A stretch of 64,000 bases of DNA, taken from contig NC_049903.1 in the NCBI RefSeq assembly GCF_001411555.2, forward strand, positions 34,840,145 to 34,904,144, in the 5' to 3' direction. The notes below the pieces were generated by a model. It had not been told where the DNA came from. It made no database searches and saw only the letters and a program-made list of their open reading frames with translations. Position 1 is the first letter of the stretch, and the number at the start of each line of letters is the position of its first letter. Origin of the DNA: Juglans regia (taxonomy: Eukaryota > Streptophyta > Magnoliopsida > Fagales > Juglandaceae). The translations under genes and the position numbers were made by a program. Below are positions 22,115 through 33,662 of the stretch, one piece after another.

Positions 22115-22804
22115 TAGGGGTGTAACCAGTCCGGTCCGGTTTTGGATAAAATCTAGGACTGAACCGGTATGTAGCGGTTTTGTATTTTTCAAAACCGATT
22201 GCGCACCGGTTACCCTCCTAAACCGATACTTTCGGTTTTACCGATTTCCAGTCCGGTTCAATCCGGTTTTCTGATTTTTTTTAAATGTAAATTTCACAAT
22301 TTGTCATTAAAAATTTATTTATAAAAAAAAAAATTGATTTAAAAAACACTGTTTTATACTTTTATTAATAGATTAGACTATATAATAGTATTAATATTAA
22401 ACTATTAATATAGTTATAAGTTATATATTAGTATTAGTTATAAACTTTTAGTGATTTAGTATTAACATTTTATGTAATAATTTATAAATTATAATAAAAA
22501 TTTATTTCATATATGAATATATATGTTATATATAAAATTTCACATAAAAATTTATAATTATACATTATATATAAAACTTATATATATTAATATTTAATAT
22601 ATATATATATAATATTTTGTATAAAACTTATATATAAAAATATTACTTTTTATTTTTTTTAATTAACCTGTCCAGTCCAGTCCAAGAAATCCCAAAATCG
22701 AAACCGACCGATTTTTACATTTTAAAAGCCGGTTCCGAACCGGACCGGATCAAAACCGGTAAAACCGATCCGATTCGATTTTCCAGTTTGAATTTACACC
22801 CCTA
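22115..22804. mobile_element. hAT-type MITE, 690 bp
   Basis: The terminal inverted repeats are TAGGGGTGTAA and TTACACCCCTA. The flanking 8-bp sequences GCTGGAAT (22107-22114) and ACTAGAAT (22805-22812) match at 6 of 8 positions, as expected of an older hAT insertion. Subterminal CCGGTCCGGTT/AACCGG-type repeats occur on both sides of a very AT-rich core. No transposase is encoded, so it would depend on one supplied elsewhere. Confidence 0.85.
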
Positions 22805-22812
22805 ACTAGAAT

Positions 22813-23375
22813 GGCCTTATGAGCCTTCTCAATTAATTTCCACCAATTATCCAATTTCAACCCACGTGTTCATCAAGGCAAGTGGCAACTTTCATTTTTT
22901 CTTAAAAGAAATGCAACCATCGTCCAATCACACAATTGTAGAGTGTATAAGCATCACACAATCTTTTTAAAAAAATATAAAGTTTATTATTAAAAAACTA
23001 ATTCTTTTTCATATGAATTTTATAATTACTCTCATTTTTCAAATAGATTGCATTACACGCTCTATGACTACAAATATTATTTCTATTATCTATTTTATCT
23101 TATAAATATAGGAATGATGCCTCGGCCATGACCCAGGCGTTTGCAAGTGCAAAAGCTTTAACTTGCTGATATTATATCTAAAAGTGAAAAACTGCAAAAT
23201 AAAAAAATATTGCAACATCAGTTGCAAATCACATACAGCAAAGTTCAAATCACCAAGATGATGAAAAATGATTGCACCAAGCATCAATTAAAGAAAGTCA
23301 GCCCTTCAAACCACATTAAAGCAAGTTCCCTGTAAAGACTTTAGTAACCAGAGACTTCAGACCAGCTACACAACT
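22813..23375. other. Intergenic DNA and 3' flank of CDKB1
   Basis: This is AT-rich sequence between the MITE and the CDKB1 stop codon. The last 150-300 bp are the probable 3' UTR of the kinase gene. I see no separate gene. Confidence 0.45.
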
Positions 23376-25411
23376 TCAGAATTGAGACTTGTCAAGGCTG
23401 TCAAAATAAGGGTGGTCAAGCGCTGCTTTGGCTGAGATTCTTTCAGCTGGTTCATATTTTAGCATTTTCTGCATTTCCAAATACAACATTCACAAAGTTA
23501 GACACAACGGAGACATATATAACTTACATTTTGATCCCTTAAAATTGCTGTCCAAATTCTAAAACCTAGATTTTACACTACTTATTACTGTCTGCGTGAA
23601 TCTTCGTGGCAGCATTAAATATTCTAGACAACATTAATGCTTAATAAACGTTGTAGAACAAATCCTTTGTTTATCTATCTTCCAATCTAGACCCTAGAAT
23701 TCAGATAAGAATTTTATGCAATCTAATCGACAACAGACCAGTAGTTTTTCCGGCAGGTAAGATGTATTCCACTAACATGCGAGGAACAATGAGTATTAAA
23801 CGGGAACACCTTTTGTAGTAAAATAATTTCAGATTAATCAATGTCACAGCATTTGGTTAACTTGCTCTCCTTGACAATTCATTCATCATCATGGCTTCAT
23901 CGCTCATTGAGACAGTATTGTCTTTAACGGAAGTGTTGCCAACCTAACTGTACCATCATGCTTCTAATTCTCCACAGAACGTATCAGCAGCTTGTTTGAA
24001 ACCTTTCAAGCCTACCATACCACACTCAAATATGAGATGCGGTCAAAATCTGATAATGTCCCTCCTAAAATTGGTCAGGGCTCGGGATGGAAGCACAAAA
24101 ACTTCAATAAACATATCAACCAGGCAAGTGCAGTCGTTAAATTTCTGAGTATGATTTAGACAGGAGAGGAACAACGTTCACAACCTCTAATCAAAATTTC
24201 GGTCATCATTGAAGGACTTCTTCTGTGATTTTTAACGAGTTAATTTCAACGACATTGATATATAGAACAATTTGGTATGCAGTAAACCCTAGCACATTTT
24301 TTCTTAAACTATCAAGTAAACGCTTTAAATATCTCATAACCATATAATACAATGAGTTTTTTGCACGTCTCATATACTGCATTACTGGAAATAGCTCGAT
24401 TTCTGCATATAAGTTGAAAGGCATGAATATGTGCAGTGAATGCTTGATGCGAGAATAAATAACCAAAACCCAAGAGATGCCTTCCAGTCCTCAATATCAG
24501 GTTTTTAATGTGAATAGTTTGTATAATGTTGCAATGATGACAATTATAGCTTATTGTGAATGAAGAAGATCAGTAATGCAAGTGCTCACCGAGAGGAGGT
24601 CAACACCATCCGGTCCCAAAGAAGGAACAGCCCTGGCTAAGTTTTGAGGTTCCCACTGTGGATAGACATGCCAATCCCTCAAAGAAGTAACTCCTGGCCA
24701 CTGCTTCTCGGTGGGTGTGCCGAGCAACCTGAAAATATGAAGCAATTGCTGGAACTCGGAGTCTCCAGGAAAAAGGGCTTGACGTCTTACCATTTCGGCG
24801 AAGATGCAACCTACGGACCAAATGTCGACCCCGGTAGAGTAATGGGTGGATCCGAGGAGGACCTCGGGAGCCCTGTACCAGAGTGTGACGATCTCGTGGG
24901 TGTAGCTCTTGAGAGGAACGGTGAAGGCGCGGCCAAGGCCAAGATCAGCGATCTTGAGGATGCCCCTGTCCTTGTCGACAAGCAGATTCTGGGGCTTGAG
25001 ATCGCGGTGGAGAACGCCGTGAGAATGGCAGTGGGCGACACCCTTGCAGAGTTGGTAAAGAAAGCTCTGGACCAAGGGGGAAGGGAGTGGCCTAGGATTG
25101 GGGCACTTGCGATGGGAATCGATAAACTTCTTGAGATCGGTGTCGAGGTACTCGAAGACGAGGTAAAGGAGAGGCTTGCCGTGTTTGTTGAGGGAGTGCT
25201 CGACGCAGAGGAGGCGGACGACGTAGAGAGATTGGGAGAGCATCTGGAGGAGAGAGACCTCGCGAAGAGCGGTGGGAGGGACTCCCTCCTCGTCCATCTC
25301 AAGACGGGTCTTCTTCAGGGCCACCACCTCTCCGCTATCCTTATCTTTCGCCTTGTACACCTTCCCGTAGGTTCCTTCACCTACCTTCTCCAGTTTCTCG
25401 TACTTCTCCAT
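23376..25411 (-). CDS. CDKB1: B1-type cyclin-dependent kinase, two exons
   Basis: CDKB1 is a plant-specific CDK acting with A/B-type cyclins in G2/M progression. Minus-strand exons are 24590-25411 (274 codons) and 23376-23468 (30 codons plus stop), separated by a 1121-nt GT-AG intron. The 304-aa product is near the usual ~309. Visible are the glycine loop GEGTYG (11-16) with the Thr14/Tyr15 inhibitory pair, Lys33, the cyclin-contact helix PPTALRE (45-51, diagnostic for B1 as opposed to PSTAIRE or PPTTLRE types), HRDLKPQN (135-142), DLG (156-158) and T-loop Thr171 in [15 protein letters not shown]. Exon 2 encodes the C-terminal [12 protein letters not shown]...LDKSQF. All catalytic residues are intact. 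Long frames on the opposite strand of exon 1 are GC-driven shadows. Confidence 0.95.
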
Positions 25412-25500
25412 GAATTCTACCGTCGTCGGCTTCGCCTTCTTCTTCTATGAATCTCTCCGAACCCTAATAACCGCTATTCTCTCTCTAGTCGCACGCTCTC

Positions 25501-25532
<32 letters not shown>

Positions 25533-25545
25533 TGTGACAATCGAT
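25412..25545 (-). promoter_or_regulatory. CDKB1 5' UTR with CT microsatellite
   Basis: Directly upstream of the start codon lies a long (CT)n stretch (about 25494-25531). Pyrimidine repeats are common in plant 5' leaders. Further upstream, a CACGTG G-box-like site (near 25640) and an AAACGG core (near 25716, resembling the mitosis-specific activator core) are visible. Their function is inferred only. Confidence 0.45.
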
Positions 25546-26470
25546 GGATCAAGGTTTGAAATTTGTTTGAGGGGAAGAGGTGTGCCCAAGCGGCATATTG
25601 GCTGTGCGTCCTTTTTAGTATATTTGAATTTTGGCTTTGGCACGTGTTCCCTCCCTTCAAAATTCAAATTTTGAAAAATAATACTGGTTATGTTTCGAAA
25701 TTTCTTTCCAGATGAAACGGTCGGAAATTATCTCATGAGCTCCAAGCCTACAATTATCAGAGCACTCTCAATGACTTCTTCATTCTATTATTTAAAATAC
25801 ATCATTAAAATTTATTTTTTTTATTTTACATACTTATTTTTACAATATACCATATATCAATTTATCTATTTTTTCTTCATATCATTTAAATATTATATTT
25901 TTTATTCATTTCAAATATTTTACTCTAACTATCAATAATATCTTTATATCTTTTGATATTTACAACATCTTCTCATATACAATATCATATAATTATATTC
26001 TATTTTAAATTAATCTAAATTTATAAGTTAAATTAAAATATAAATTGATTCAAAAATAAAACGAAGAGATTATAAAATAAAAATATTATTGTTTTATTTT
26101 GTTTTGTAATCAAACCCAATTGAATAATTATAGCTACTTGCACCACAAATGAGAACTTTGGGTCTCTTCCAAATGCAAGGGTGGACATGCTAATATAAAA
26201 ATGCTAATGTACTAGGAGAAGGAGGAGTGAGAAATTAATTAAATATGTTTACATTGATGAATAGAATCCTCTACATCTAGCAATGTCATGTAGCAAAATG
26301 TAAAAATGTCTTCAAAATAGAAAATCCAATGGAGGGTGTTTTGAGAGCATTTCTTTATATTTTTAGAGAAAAATGTATTATACAACATTCATTGGGAGTG
26401 CTCAACGAGCCTATAACCTGTGTTATGCACTAATTGTTGTGTATGTGATGTATGTGGTGAATGAGAGAGA
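25546..26470. other. CDKB1 upstream region, AT-rich, no gene
   Basis: This is mostly A/T-rich sequence with short homopolymers. The only frame (25690-25938) is a Phe/Tyr/Ile-rich translation of AT-rich DNA and is not credible. I see no transposon termini that I can support. Confidence 0.4.
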
Positions 26471-26478
26471 GATTTGGC

Positions 26479-26709
26479 TTAGTTTAGACTCAAATATGAG
26501 ATGATATAGTTTTAGATTAAAGATAAAAGTTAAAAAATATATTGTTAGAATATTATTTTTTAATATTAATATTATTATTTTGAGATTTGAAAAAGTTCAA
26601 TTGAGATTTGAAAAAGTTGAATTTTTTATTATATTTTATATGAGAATTTAGAAAAGTTGTAATGATGAAACGAGATGAGATGAAACACTTTCCAAACCCA
26701 AATGGGACC
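26479..26709. mobile_element. MITE-like element with GTTTRG termini
   Basis: The left end AGTTTAGACTCAAATATGAG and the right end CACTTTCCAAACCCAAAT are roughly inverse to each other, and the core is an AT-rich stretch. Two GAGATTTGAAAAAGTT copies lie in the core, and the same GATTTGAAAAAGTT motif occurs in the MITE at 27142-27317, so the two are related. The limits are approximate. Confidence 0.45.
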
Positions 26710-26770
26710 TTAGAGAAAGACCGAGTTTTATAGTGGAGAAATTCAAAGTGGTTTATAGGACGATTTAACT

Positions 26771-27407
26771 AAACAATATAAAAATTGAAATAGTGTCTTT
26801 GGGTTGAGATTTGAATCGGTTTATATTTTTATATGTAAGAAAGAAATGAAACTTAAAATTTACAACAGTTTATAATGAAACATTGATTTTAAAAGAATTA
26901 TCGCTCCATAAACATAACACTTCAAATTTTATGGGTAGAATGTCTACTTTTATGGGTAGAATGCCACATCAGAATCATATGACTCCACTTAAAATATAAA
27001 ACAATATAAATGTTGAATTAGTGCTTTTGGGTGGAGTCTTGAATCGGTTTATAGCTTTATATGTAAGAAAAGAAATGAAACTTAAAAGTTACAATGTTTC
27101 ATAATGAAACATCGTTTTTAAAAGGTTTACCGCTTCATAAACTTCGTTTGGATGTTGAACTGAGTTGAGTTGAGATGATAAAATATTGTTATAATATTAT
27201 TGTTTATTATTATTATTATTTTGGGATTTGAAAAAGTTAAATTGTTTATTATATTTTGTGTTGGGATTTGAAAAAATTGTAATGATGAGTTTAGATGATT
27301 TTAGGTTCCAAACGAAGCAACATTTCAAATTTAATGGGTAGAATGCCTACTTTTATGGGTAGAATTCCACGTCGGAATTATATGATTCCACTTTTATATA
27401 TTGTAAT
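26771..27407. repeat. Tandem duplication of ~228 bp; the second copy carries a MITE
   Basis: Unit 1 (about 26771-26998) and unit 2 (about 26999-27407) share AATCGGTTTATA, GTAAGAAA...GAAATGAAACTTAAAA, TCATAAAC and two TTTATGGGTAGAAT copies in the same order. Unit 2 is longer by the 176-bp element at 27142-27317. Confidence 0.8.
27142..27317. mobile_element. 176-bp MITE inserted in one copy of a tandem repeat
   Basis: The terminal inverted repeats are CTTCGTTTGGA and TCCAAACGAAG, with a GATTTGAAAAAGTT core motif. The matching position in unit 1 of the surrounding duplication has no element (CATAAACATAACACTTC), giving an empty-site comparison. The superfamily is unassigned. Confidence 0.75.
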
Positions 27408-27743
27408 AGATTTCCACATCATCTCAATATTTCGTTTCGAGAAATGATATTACAGTTCGAGAATTGCTATATGCAGTCCCTCAAATTCAATCGTCACATA
27501 CTCCATCTACATTCCCATGTCCATATCAGCCTAAGTCGAATGAACAAAAAGCCCCTACCTACTATCACAATGACCAAAAACCTAAGGGTGTAGAACTAGA
27601 TACAGATCCAGATACCTAGCCATAACTGGATCCATATCCGGGTTTCAAAGATCAGGTGATTATCTGCCTAGATAAACATGAAAATAATTTGGGTATTAAC
27701 TGAATGTAAATCCGAATATCCGAATTTATTATTATTTATTTTT
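27408..27743. other. Intergenic, no gene recognised
   Basis: This is AT-rich sequence between the duplicated block and the NBS fragment. Around 27590-27720 there are repeated GGAT/ATCC words (GATCCAGATACC, TGGATCCATATCCGGG), possibly a degenerate repeat. I can support nothing more. Confidence 0.35.
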
Positions 27744-28266
27744 TAATAAGCCACCTCCTTTGTCGAGATGTTTTCCAGAACTACAAGGCATTTTTTCTCC
27801 TTTAAGGACACCTTCACTTCCTTGAGCCAGTTGATCCTTGGGACATGGTTTGCTACATCGTCATGGAGTGCATTGTCATTGTACTGTTCAGGTATTGACA
27901 CCCAAGCTCAGTGAGCGAAATGCTCACAGATGGCGCTATGCTCAGAAACAATTTTTGTAAGACTTGTTTTACCTATTTCCAGCATACCCACAATGGAAAC
28001 AACAGGGTAGGGTTCATTAATCAGTCGCGAGACCAATGCATGTGTGTCTTCTTCTTCCAAGTCAATGAGTGAGCTTGGCTTTTGCCTAATTTCCTCAATG
28101 CAATATACATCGACGCCTCTATGAATAAACTGGATAAGATGCTCGATTTGGCTAATTTCCATGGAAGATCTGACTCTGCCTTTGTGTCATCTGGATGGTA
28201 CTTAGCTGAATATTGTTTTATACAATCCATTACAGATTGACATATGCTTCTCTCTTTTTCCAACAA
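27744..28266 (-). pseudogene. CC-NBS-LRR resistance gene fragment
   Basis: On the minus strand, 28266 to about 28145 encodes a linker stretch with a frameshift, then 27908-28162 encodes EEEDTHALVSRLINEPYPVV and the P-loop region VVSIVGMLEIGKTSLTK (consensus GMGGIGKTTLAK). An in-frame stop follows HFAH. After it come AWVSIPEQYNDN and a kinase-2-like KKCLVVLENISTKE, the first Asp of the LVVLDD-type motif being Glu. These match the NB-ARC domain of RPM1/RPP13-like immune receptors. The LRR and coiled coil are absent, so this is a relic of a resistance gene. Confidence 0.75.
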
Positions 28267-28474
28267 GCATTTATTGTATTACTTGTTCCTTCGGTTTCTT
28301 TTAAAACTTTGTTAAGTTTTTTTTCACAAATTTCCTAGTTTTTTTAAAAAAGAAACTAATTACGGATAACCAGTTGAAAAACCGGATTCGTAATCAGGTC
28401 CTACCCTCCCAGATTCACTAGGATTTTCAGGTTCTGGACCGAATTGGAAAAGAAAATCCGGTCAGGATGCACAC

Positions 28475-28983
28475 TGTTGGGGAAATCACAGTGATCTAGA
28501 GGTAGTATCAAAGAAAATATAATACTTGCACAACAGAAATCAAGACACACATGCACACTATAACTCCAAGAATTTAACGTGGTTTGGCAACTGCCTACGT
28601 CCACAGAGAAAAAGCTTCACTATTAAATAGTGGAACACATAAAATATTACAGAGGAGAAATATCTCACTCCACTAAACTTAACTCTCTTCTTTTTCTCAA
28701 AGCTCATCTTGGCTCTCTCTCTGTTCCTCTTTTAAGCTCTTCTTCACTGAGTACTTCTTGTGCCTTTCGCCCACGGCTCATTGCACAGGAAATGATCTCC
28801 TTTTATAGGTGAGTTTTCAGAGGACAAGCTGCCACAAATCTTGACAATGGGGTGCTCCAACATCAAGTATTTACCAACAACTAGCATGGACGGTGGAAGC
28901 TGCAACTCTTGACCAAGTTGTATGGCCATGTAATTTTTCCCCTCCATGCCCATCAGAGGAGAATGCAATTTGATTTCCTCTAG
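28475..28983 (-). repeat. LTR of copia element B (left copy, probable 3' LTR)
   Basis: It starts TGTTGGGGAAATCACAGTGA on the plus strand and shares most of its length with 41236-41710 in the same direction (ATCTAGAGGYAGTATC, CTTGCACAACA, GCAACTCTTGACCAAG). Because copia B lies on the minus strand between the two, this left copy is in the 3' LTR position. Its right end is diverged. The flanking 5 bp (CACAC) do not match those of the other LTR (TTCAA), so a simple target duplication is not seen. Confidence 0.75.
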
Positions 28984-29036
28984 TTAACGTCCATCCCGAC
29001 TATGTCTTTGCATAGTCCGAGCTTCTCACTTGTAAA

Positions 29037-29332
29037 TGTTAAGGTGTCTATTAAGGAAGTTCAAGATTCTTTATCAACTGCAGATTTTTCTGCACAATTT
29101 GGTGCTACATCATCTACTGAATTATCGACCCTTGCTCAACCGTTAGACTCATTTGAATTATGAATTTTTGTAATGATTTAGAAAAAGTTAGTGTACAACT
29201 GTGAGCTAAGTTAGCTCTTATTTTTTCTCCACTTCTTGCTTCACTCTGTTATACTGTAAATCTATAAATTCAATTCAATACACGGTGTTTGGGCAGGTTG
29301 GACAAACACATTACAAACATATTTTTTCTAAC
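29037..29332 (+). repeat. Probable 5' LTR of copia element A
   Basis: This stretch precedes a primer-binding site (TTGGTATCAG at 29333) and the copia gag. TGTTAAGGTGTC at 29037 is a plausible 5' end. No second copy is in the window, so the limits are inferred. Confidence 0.5.
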
Positions 29333-29345
29333 TTGGTATCAGAAA
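29333..29345 (+). promoter_or_regulatory. Primer-binding site of copia A
   Basis: TTGGTATCAGAAA matches the first ten bases complementary to initiator tRNA-Met. The gag ATG follows at 29392. Confidence 0.7.
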
Positions 29346-29675
29346 AGGAATAACTCATGCTACTTTTCTTTCCTGGATTTGCTTCCACATAATGTCTTCC
29401 TCCTCATCCTGAAATGATGTCAATACCAACAACCGTTTCCATCTCTCCCACACCTCACCACCAGCATCCTTCAAACTCAATGAACAAAATTACTTGGGCT
29501 GGCAATCTCAATTTCTATCATTCCTTAACAGTAATGATCTTCTAGGGTTTGGGGAAGCTCTGATCCCGTCCCTGAGAAGACTAATGCTGATAATTCCCCC
29601 AATCCTTCTTATACAACCTAGTATAAGAAAGATCAAGCTCTGCTTGGAATTATCTTATCCCCAATCAGTTCAAAC

Positions 29676-29855
29676 TAGGGCAGTACAGAAAACTGGAAAA
29701 CCGGCCGAGACCGACTCAGACCGGCTGCCAGAGCTCGAAACCGGTCCAAACCGGCAGGGAACCGGTCGGCCGTCGGTGATAAATCATCAAAACCGGCGTC
29801 GACCGGTTCGGTCGCGGTTTGAACCAACCAAAAATCGAAAAACCGGCCGACGCCG

Positions 29856-29886
<31 letters not shown>

Positions 29887-32800
29887 TTCATTTATTAAAC
29901 GAAGCCGTTTCACTTAAATAAGTGAAACGACGTCGTTTTCATCTTAAAATTAGAAAAAAAAAATAAAGGGAACGAAGCCAAACGGCGCCGTTAACTAGGG
30001 CATATTGTCCCCGAGCCCTAGCCCCTGGTCCATTTCGTTCGGACCCCCTACCCAGTTTCCGCCTCCCTCTCTCCTTCGAGTCTTCGACGATTCAGCCAAT
30101 TCCGTGCGTGACGCCGCGTCGCCGTCCACGACTCCACTGACTCCAGCGACTCCAGGCTCGGGCTCCAGCGACTCCAGCCACTCACGGCTCACCGACGCCC
30201 AGCGGTCCACCGTCCAGCAGCAGCGCAATCTCCAGTCTCCACGCTTCCTCCGGCAAACCATAGGGAACCCGAGAGCCTCCATTGTTGTTTTTAGGTATGA
30301 TTTTGTGATTTATTTATTTATTTATAAGTATTTTGTGAGATTTTATTTAGAATCTGAGATTGCAAAAGTTCGGTGGATTAGTGTTTTTGTTTTCTGATTT
30401 GGTATTTCAATCTAGGGTTAGGGATTGTGTTTGCTTGTTTGAGATGATTGAAATAGTGAGGAGGATTTTGTTGAAGAATTCTGATTGATTTTCGTCGGCA
30501 GTGTGCATTGCCATTCAGTGCATTCACGGATTGGATGTAATTTTGTTGAAAAAAAAATTTGTGATGTTTATTGGAAGTAAAATTTATGATGTGTTTATGT
30601 TATAAATAATTTGTGATATTTATTGAAAGTTAAATTTATGATGTGTTTATGTTATAAATAATTTGTGATGTTTATTGAAAGTAAAATAATTTGTGAGATT
30701 TATGAGCGATCTAAAATGTAGATTAGAATCTTAGATTTGTGATGTTTACCACGTTGCAAACTAGCTGCTGTGTAATTAACAATTGTGGTGATTTTTTGTT
30801 CTTTCTTGTTTTAACATGTTAGATGGATTCTTCGTCAAGTCCAATTGATTTTGATTCGAACTCCCAAATACCAAAACCCCCGACTTCAAGTGCCCCTAAT
30901 AGTAGTAATTGTCCACTTCCTAAGAAACGGAAGGGGAAGAATCCGTCAATTGTTTGGGATCATTTTACAAAAGTTGAGGGTTGTTTCGTAGATGATCCTA
31001 AGGCCAAGTGCAATTATTGTGGCAAGATATACGCTTGCCACTCGAAGAGGAACGGAACTTCAACTATGCAAAACCATCTACATTCATGTCCCAAAAATCC
31101 TCATAAGCGTGGTGGGCCTTTAGATAAATACCAAACAACATTGGCAGGTGAGGTATCCTCGGAGGGGTTTGGAGAGAGTGATAATTCTTTAAGAAATCTT
31201 GTAACTCATAAATATAGTGAGGAGGCTGTGAGGATGGCGCTTGCGGAGATGGTAATTCTCGATGAATTACCATTTAGAATTGTTGAAGGGCAATGATTTA
31301 AAAAGATGGTTTGGTTGCTTGAACCTAGATTTAAAGTGCCATGTCGAGTGACGGTTGCAAGAGATTGTATGAAACTATTTGCATCTAAAAAAGCCAAACT
31401 TAAAAAGTTATTCAAAGATGGGGGAATGAGGATTTCATTAACTACCGATATGTGGACATCGGTACAAAATCTTAATTATATGTGTCTAACTGCCCATTTC
31501 ATTGATAGTGATTGGAAATTACAGAAGAAAATTATAAATTTTTGTTTAATCCCTAATCATCGAGGGGATACGATTGGAAAATATGTTGAATCGTGCCTCC
31601 TTCATTGGGGCATTGATAAGATATTTACTGTTACTATTGATAATGCTAGCTCAAATGATACTGCAATTGCATATTTGAGACATTTTTTGACGGAGAATAT
31701 GTTGGAAGGAAAGTATATGCACATGAGATGTTGTGCTCATATTCTGAATCTTGTCGTGAATGAGGGTCTTAAGGAGTGTGATGATGCCATTACAATGGTT
31801 AGAAATGCGGTTAGATATGTGCGCTCCTCCCCTGCAAGATTAGACAAGTTTAAGAGATGTGCAGAAAAGGAAAAAATTGATTGTAAAAAAATGTTGTGCC
31901 TTGATGTGCAAACCCGATGGAATTCAACTTACATGATGTTGGAGGCTGCTGAGAAATTTGAAAAGGCTTTTTAGGCGAATGGAGAGTGAGGACTACAATT
32001 TCCTTTCTTACTTTAAGGATGGAAACATTGGGCCTCCTAGAGCTGACGAGTGGGAGACAGTGCGGGTTTTTGTGAAATTTTTGAAGATGTTTTATGATGC
32101 CACTTGTCGATTTTCTGGTTCTTTACATGTCACGGCAAACACAAGTTTTTTGGAGATTTGTAGGCTCCAAAAAGAGTTGGTTAGACTGTGTGAGAGTCAG
32201 AATACTTGTTTGATGAGCATGGCCATAAGCATGAGAATGAAATTTGATAAGTATTGGGGTTCATTGGATAGACTGAATTTGTTGTTGTTGATTGCAGTTC
32301 TCCTTGATCCACGTAGTAAGTTGGGGCTTCTTACTTTTCACTTGAAAAAAATTTATGATCACAATTGGGCTGAAGATTTATTGTCGAGGGTGAGACAATT
32401 ATTATCAGACATGTATGAGGAGTATAATGCTACGTTCGGTTCTTCCTCGAGTAGTAGAGAACATGTTTCCCCTCCGTCAGCTGCACCTCCAGATGATGTT
32501 GAAGACAATCATGAGTCACAACTTTTTTATGAGTGGTTGCAAGTATCGACTGCCTCTGGATCTACATCAACCAAAACAGAGATTGATCGGTATTTATCAG
32601 ATGGTTGTGAGGCATTCAGTCAATCTTTTGATTTGTTGAATTGGTGGAAAGTGAATGAGCCTAACTATCCTATACTTGCGAGAATTGCACGAGACGTGTT
32701 AGCCATGCCTGTTTCCACGGTTGCATCAGAGTCCGCATTTAGTACGGGAGGTCGGGTACTTGATCCTTTTCGGAGTTCCTTGGCTCCAACAACTGTTGAG

Positions 32801-33662
32801 GCACTTATTTGTACTCAGAATTGGTTGCGACATCCGTCAACGCCAATTGATATTCGAGACTCCATGGATAATGTTGAGAGCTTTGTAGTAGAATCTGGTA
32901 ATGTGTTTTTAACTTTTACTCATTCAATTTCCATATTCATTTATTTTTATTATTTAATTTAATTTTTTTCATTATCCTAATTTATTAATATTGATAATTT
33001 GATTATTTGGTGTTTTTTTATAGAGTTGGGAGCATCATACATCACAACTATTGATGATAGAAGAGTCGAAGACTGCAGACTGAAGAATGAAGATTTTTTG
33101 GGTTTTATTCAAAAACAATTGTTATTTGTTGCTTAAGACAATTTAATTTTGTTTGTAATGTGTATTAAACATCTAGTGGAGTTTTTATTTATTTATCTAG
33201 TAATTAGTAATTTAGTATATAAGATAATAAGATTATAAAATATAAGTAGTATATATGTAGTAGTTAATAGTTATTAGTTACTAATAATATATGCATGGCA
33301 TGATTAAAATTAAAAAGAAATTGATTAAATTAATTAATTTTAAAAATTCTGCAAAAAAAAAAAATCTTTGTAGTAGATGATCTTGAATAACAAAATGAGC
33401 TCAAAAAGAGGTTGAATTAGGTCTTAAAATGGCCCAAACATTGCTAAAACCGGCCCAAATACAGTCGCCCAATCCGGCCCAAACACAGTGGCCCAAACCG
33501 GCCCAAACCCGCCAAACCGACCGTAAACCTGCCGGTAACCGAACCGGCCGGTTTTCATACCCTGGTCGGTCGGTTTCGGCCGGATTTGAGCCTATAAAAA
33601 ACCGACCGGTCGGCCTCGGTTTGGGCCCAAAACCGAACCGACCGGTCTGTTTTTCAGCCCTA
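29676..33662 (+). mobile_element. Nearly intact autonomous hAT transposon, 3987 bp
   Basis: The ends are TAGGGCAGTACAGAAA and TCTGTTTTTCAGCCCTA (terminal inverted repeat TAGGGCWG). A perfect 8-bp target duplication GTTCAAAC (29668-29675 and 33663-33670) flanks it. Subterminal arrays of ACCGGCC/ACCGGTC words occur at both ends (about 29695-29850 and 33440-33650), probably transposase-binding sites. It carries one transposase gene on the plus strand, with a GC-rich leader exon (about 30000-30294), a leader intron (30295-30822) and a coding region from 30823. The perfect TSD and few lesions suggest a recent insertion. Confidence 0.95.
30823..33136 (+). pseudogene. hAT transposase with zf-BED and C-terminal dimerisation domains (two lesions)
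   Basis: The ATG directly follows a TTAG acceptor (30821-30822). Exons are 30823-32897 and 33024-33136. Domains are a zf-BED finger (Cys63, Cys66, His85, Cys89), the catalytic fold with LTTDMWTSVQNLNYMC, TVTIDNASSND and the MRCCAHILNLVV signature, and the hAT dimerisation region PVSTVASESAFSTGGRVLDP near the end. Two lesions are visible. One is an in-frame TGA at 31294-31296, where the related copy at 58.7-61.0 kb has Gly in GQGF. The other is one extra T in the TTTTT run near 31969-31973. Removing one base makes the joined exons exactly 729 codons, which supports this reading. It otherwise looks complete. Confidence 0.9.

Noticed and set aside
24644..25450. 268-codon plus-strand frame opposite CDKB1 exon 1
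   Set aside because: It is the complement of a highly conserved kinase exon with GC-rich codons; its translation has no domain, so it is a shadow. The same holds for the minus-strand frame 24811-25302 in another phase.
28998..29017. Hairpin GACTATG-TCTTTG-CATAGTC as a terminator or small RNA
   Set aside because: It is a single short stem between two LTR remnants with no further support; probably chance.
29857..29880. Short frame ending in repeated Tyr-Ile near the hAT left end
   Set aside because: It is a (TA)n microsatellite read as codons.
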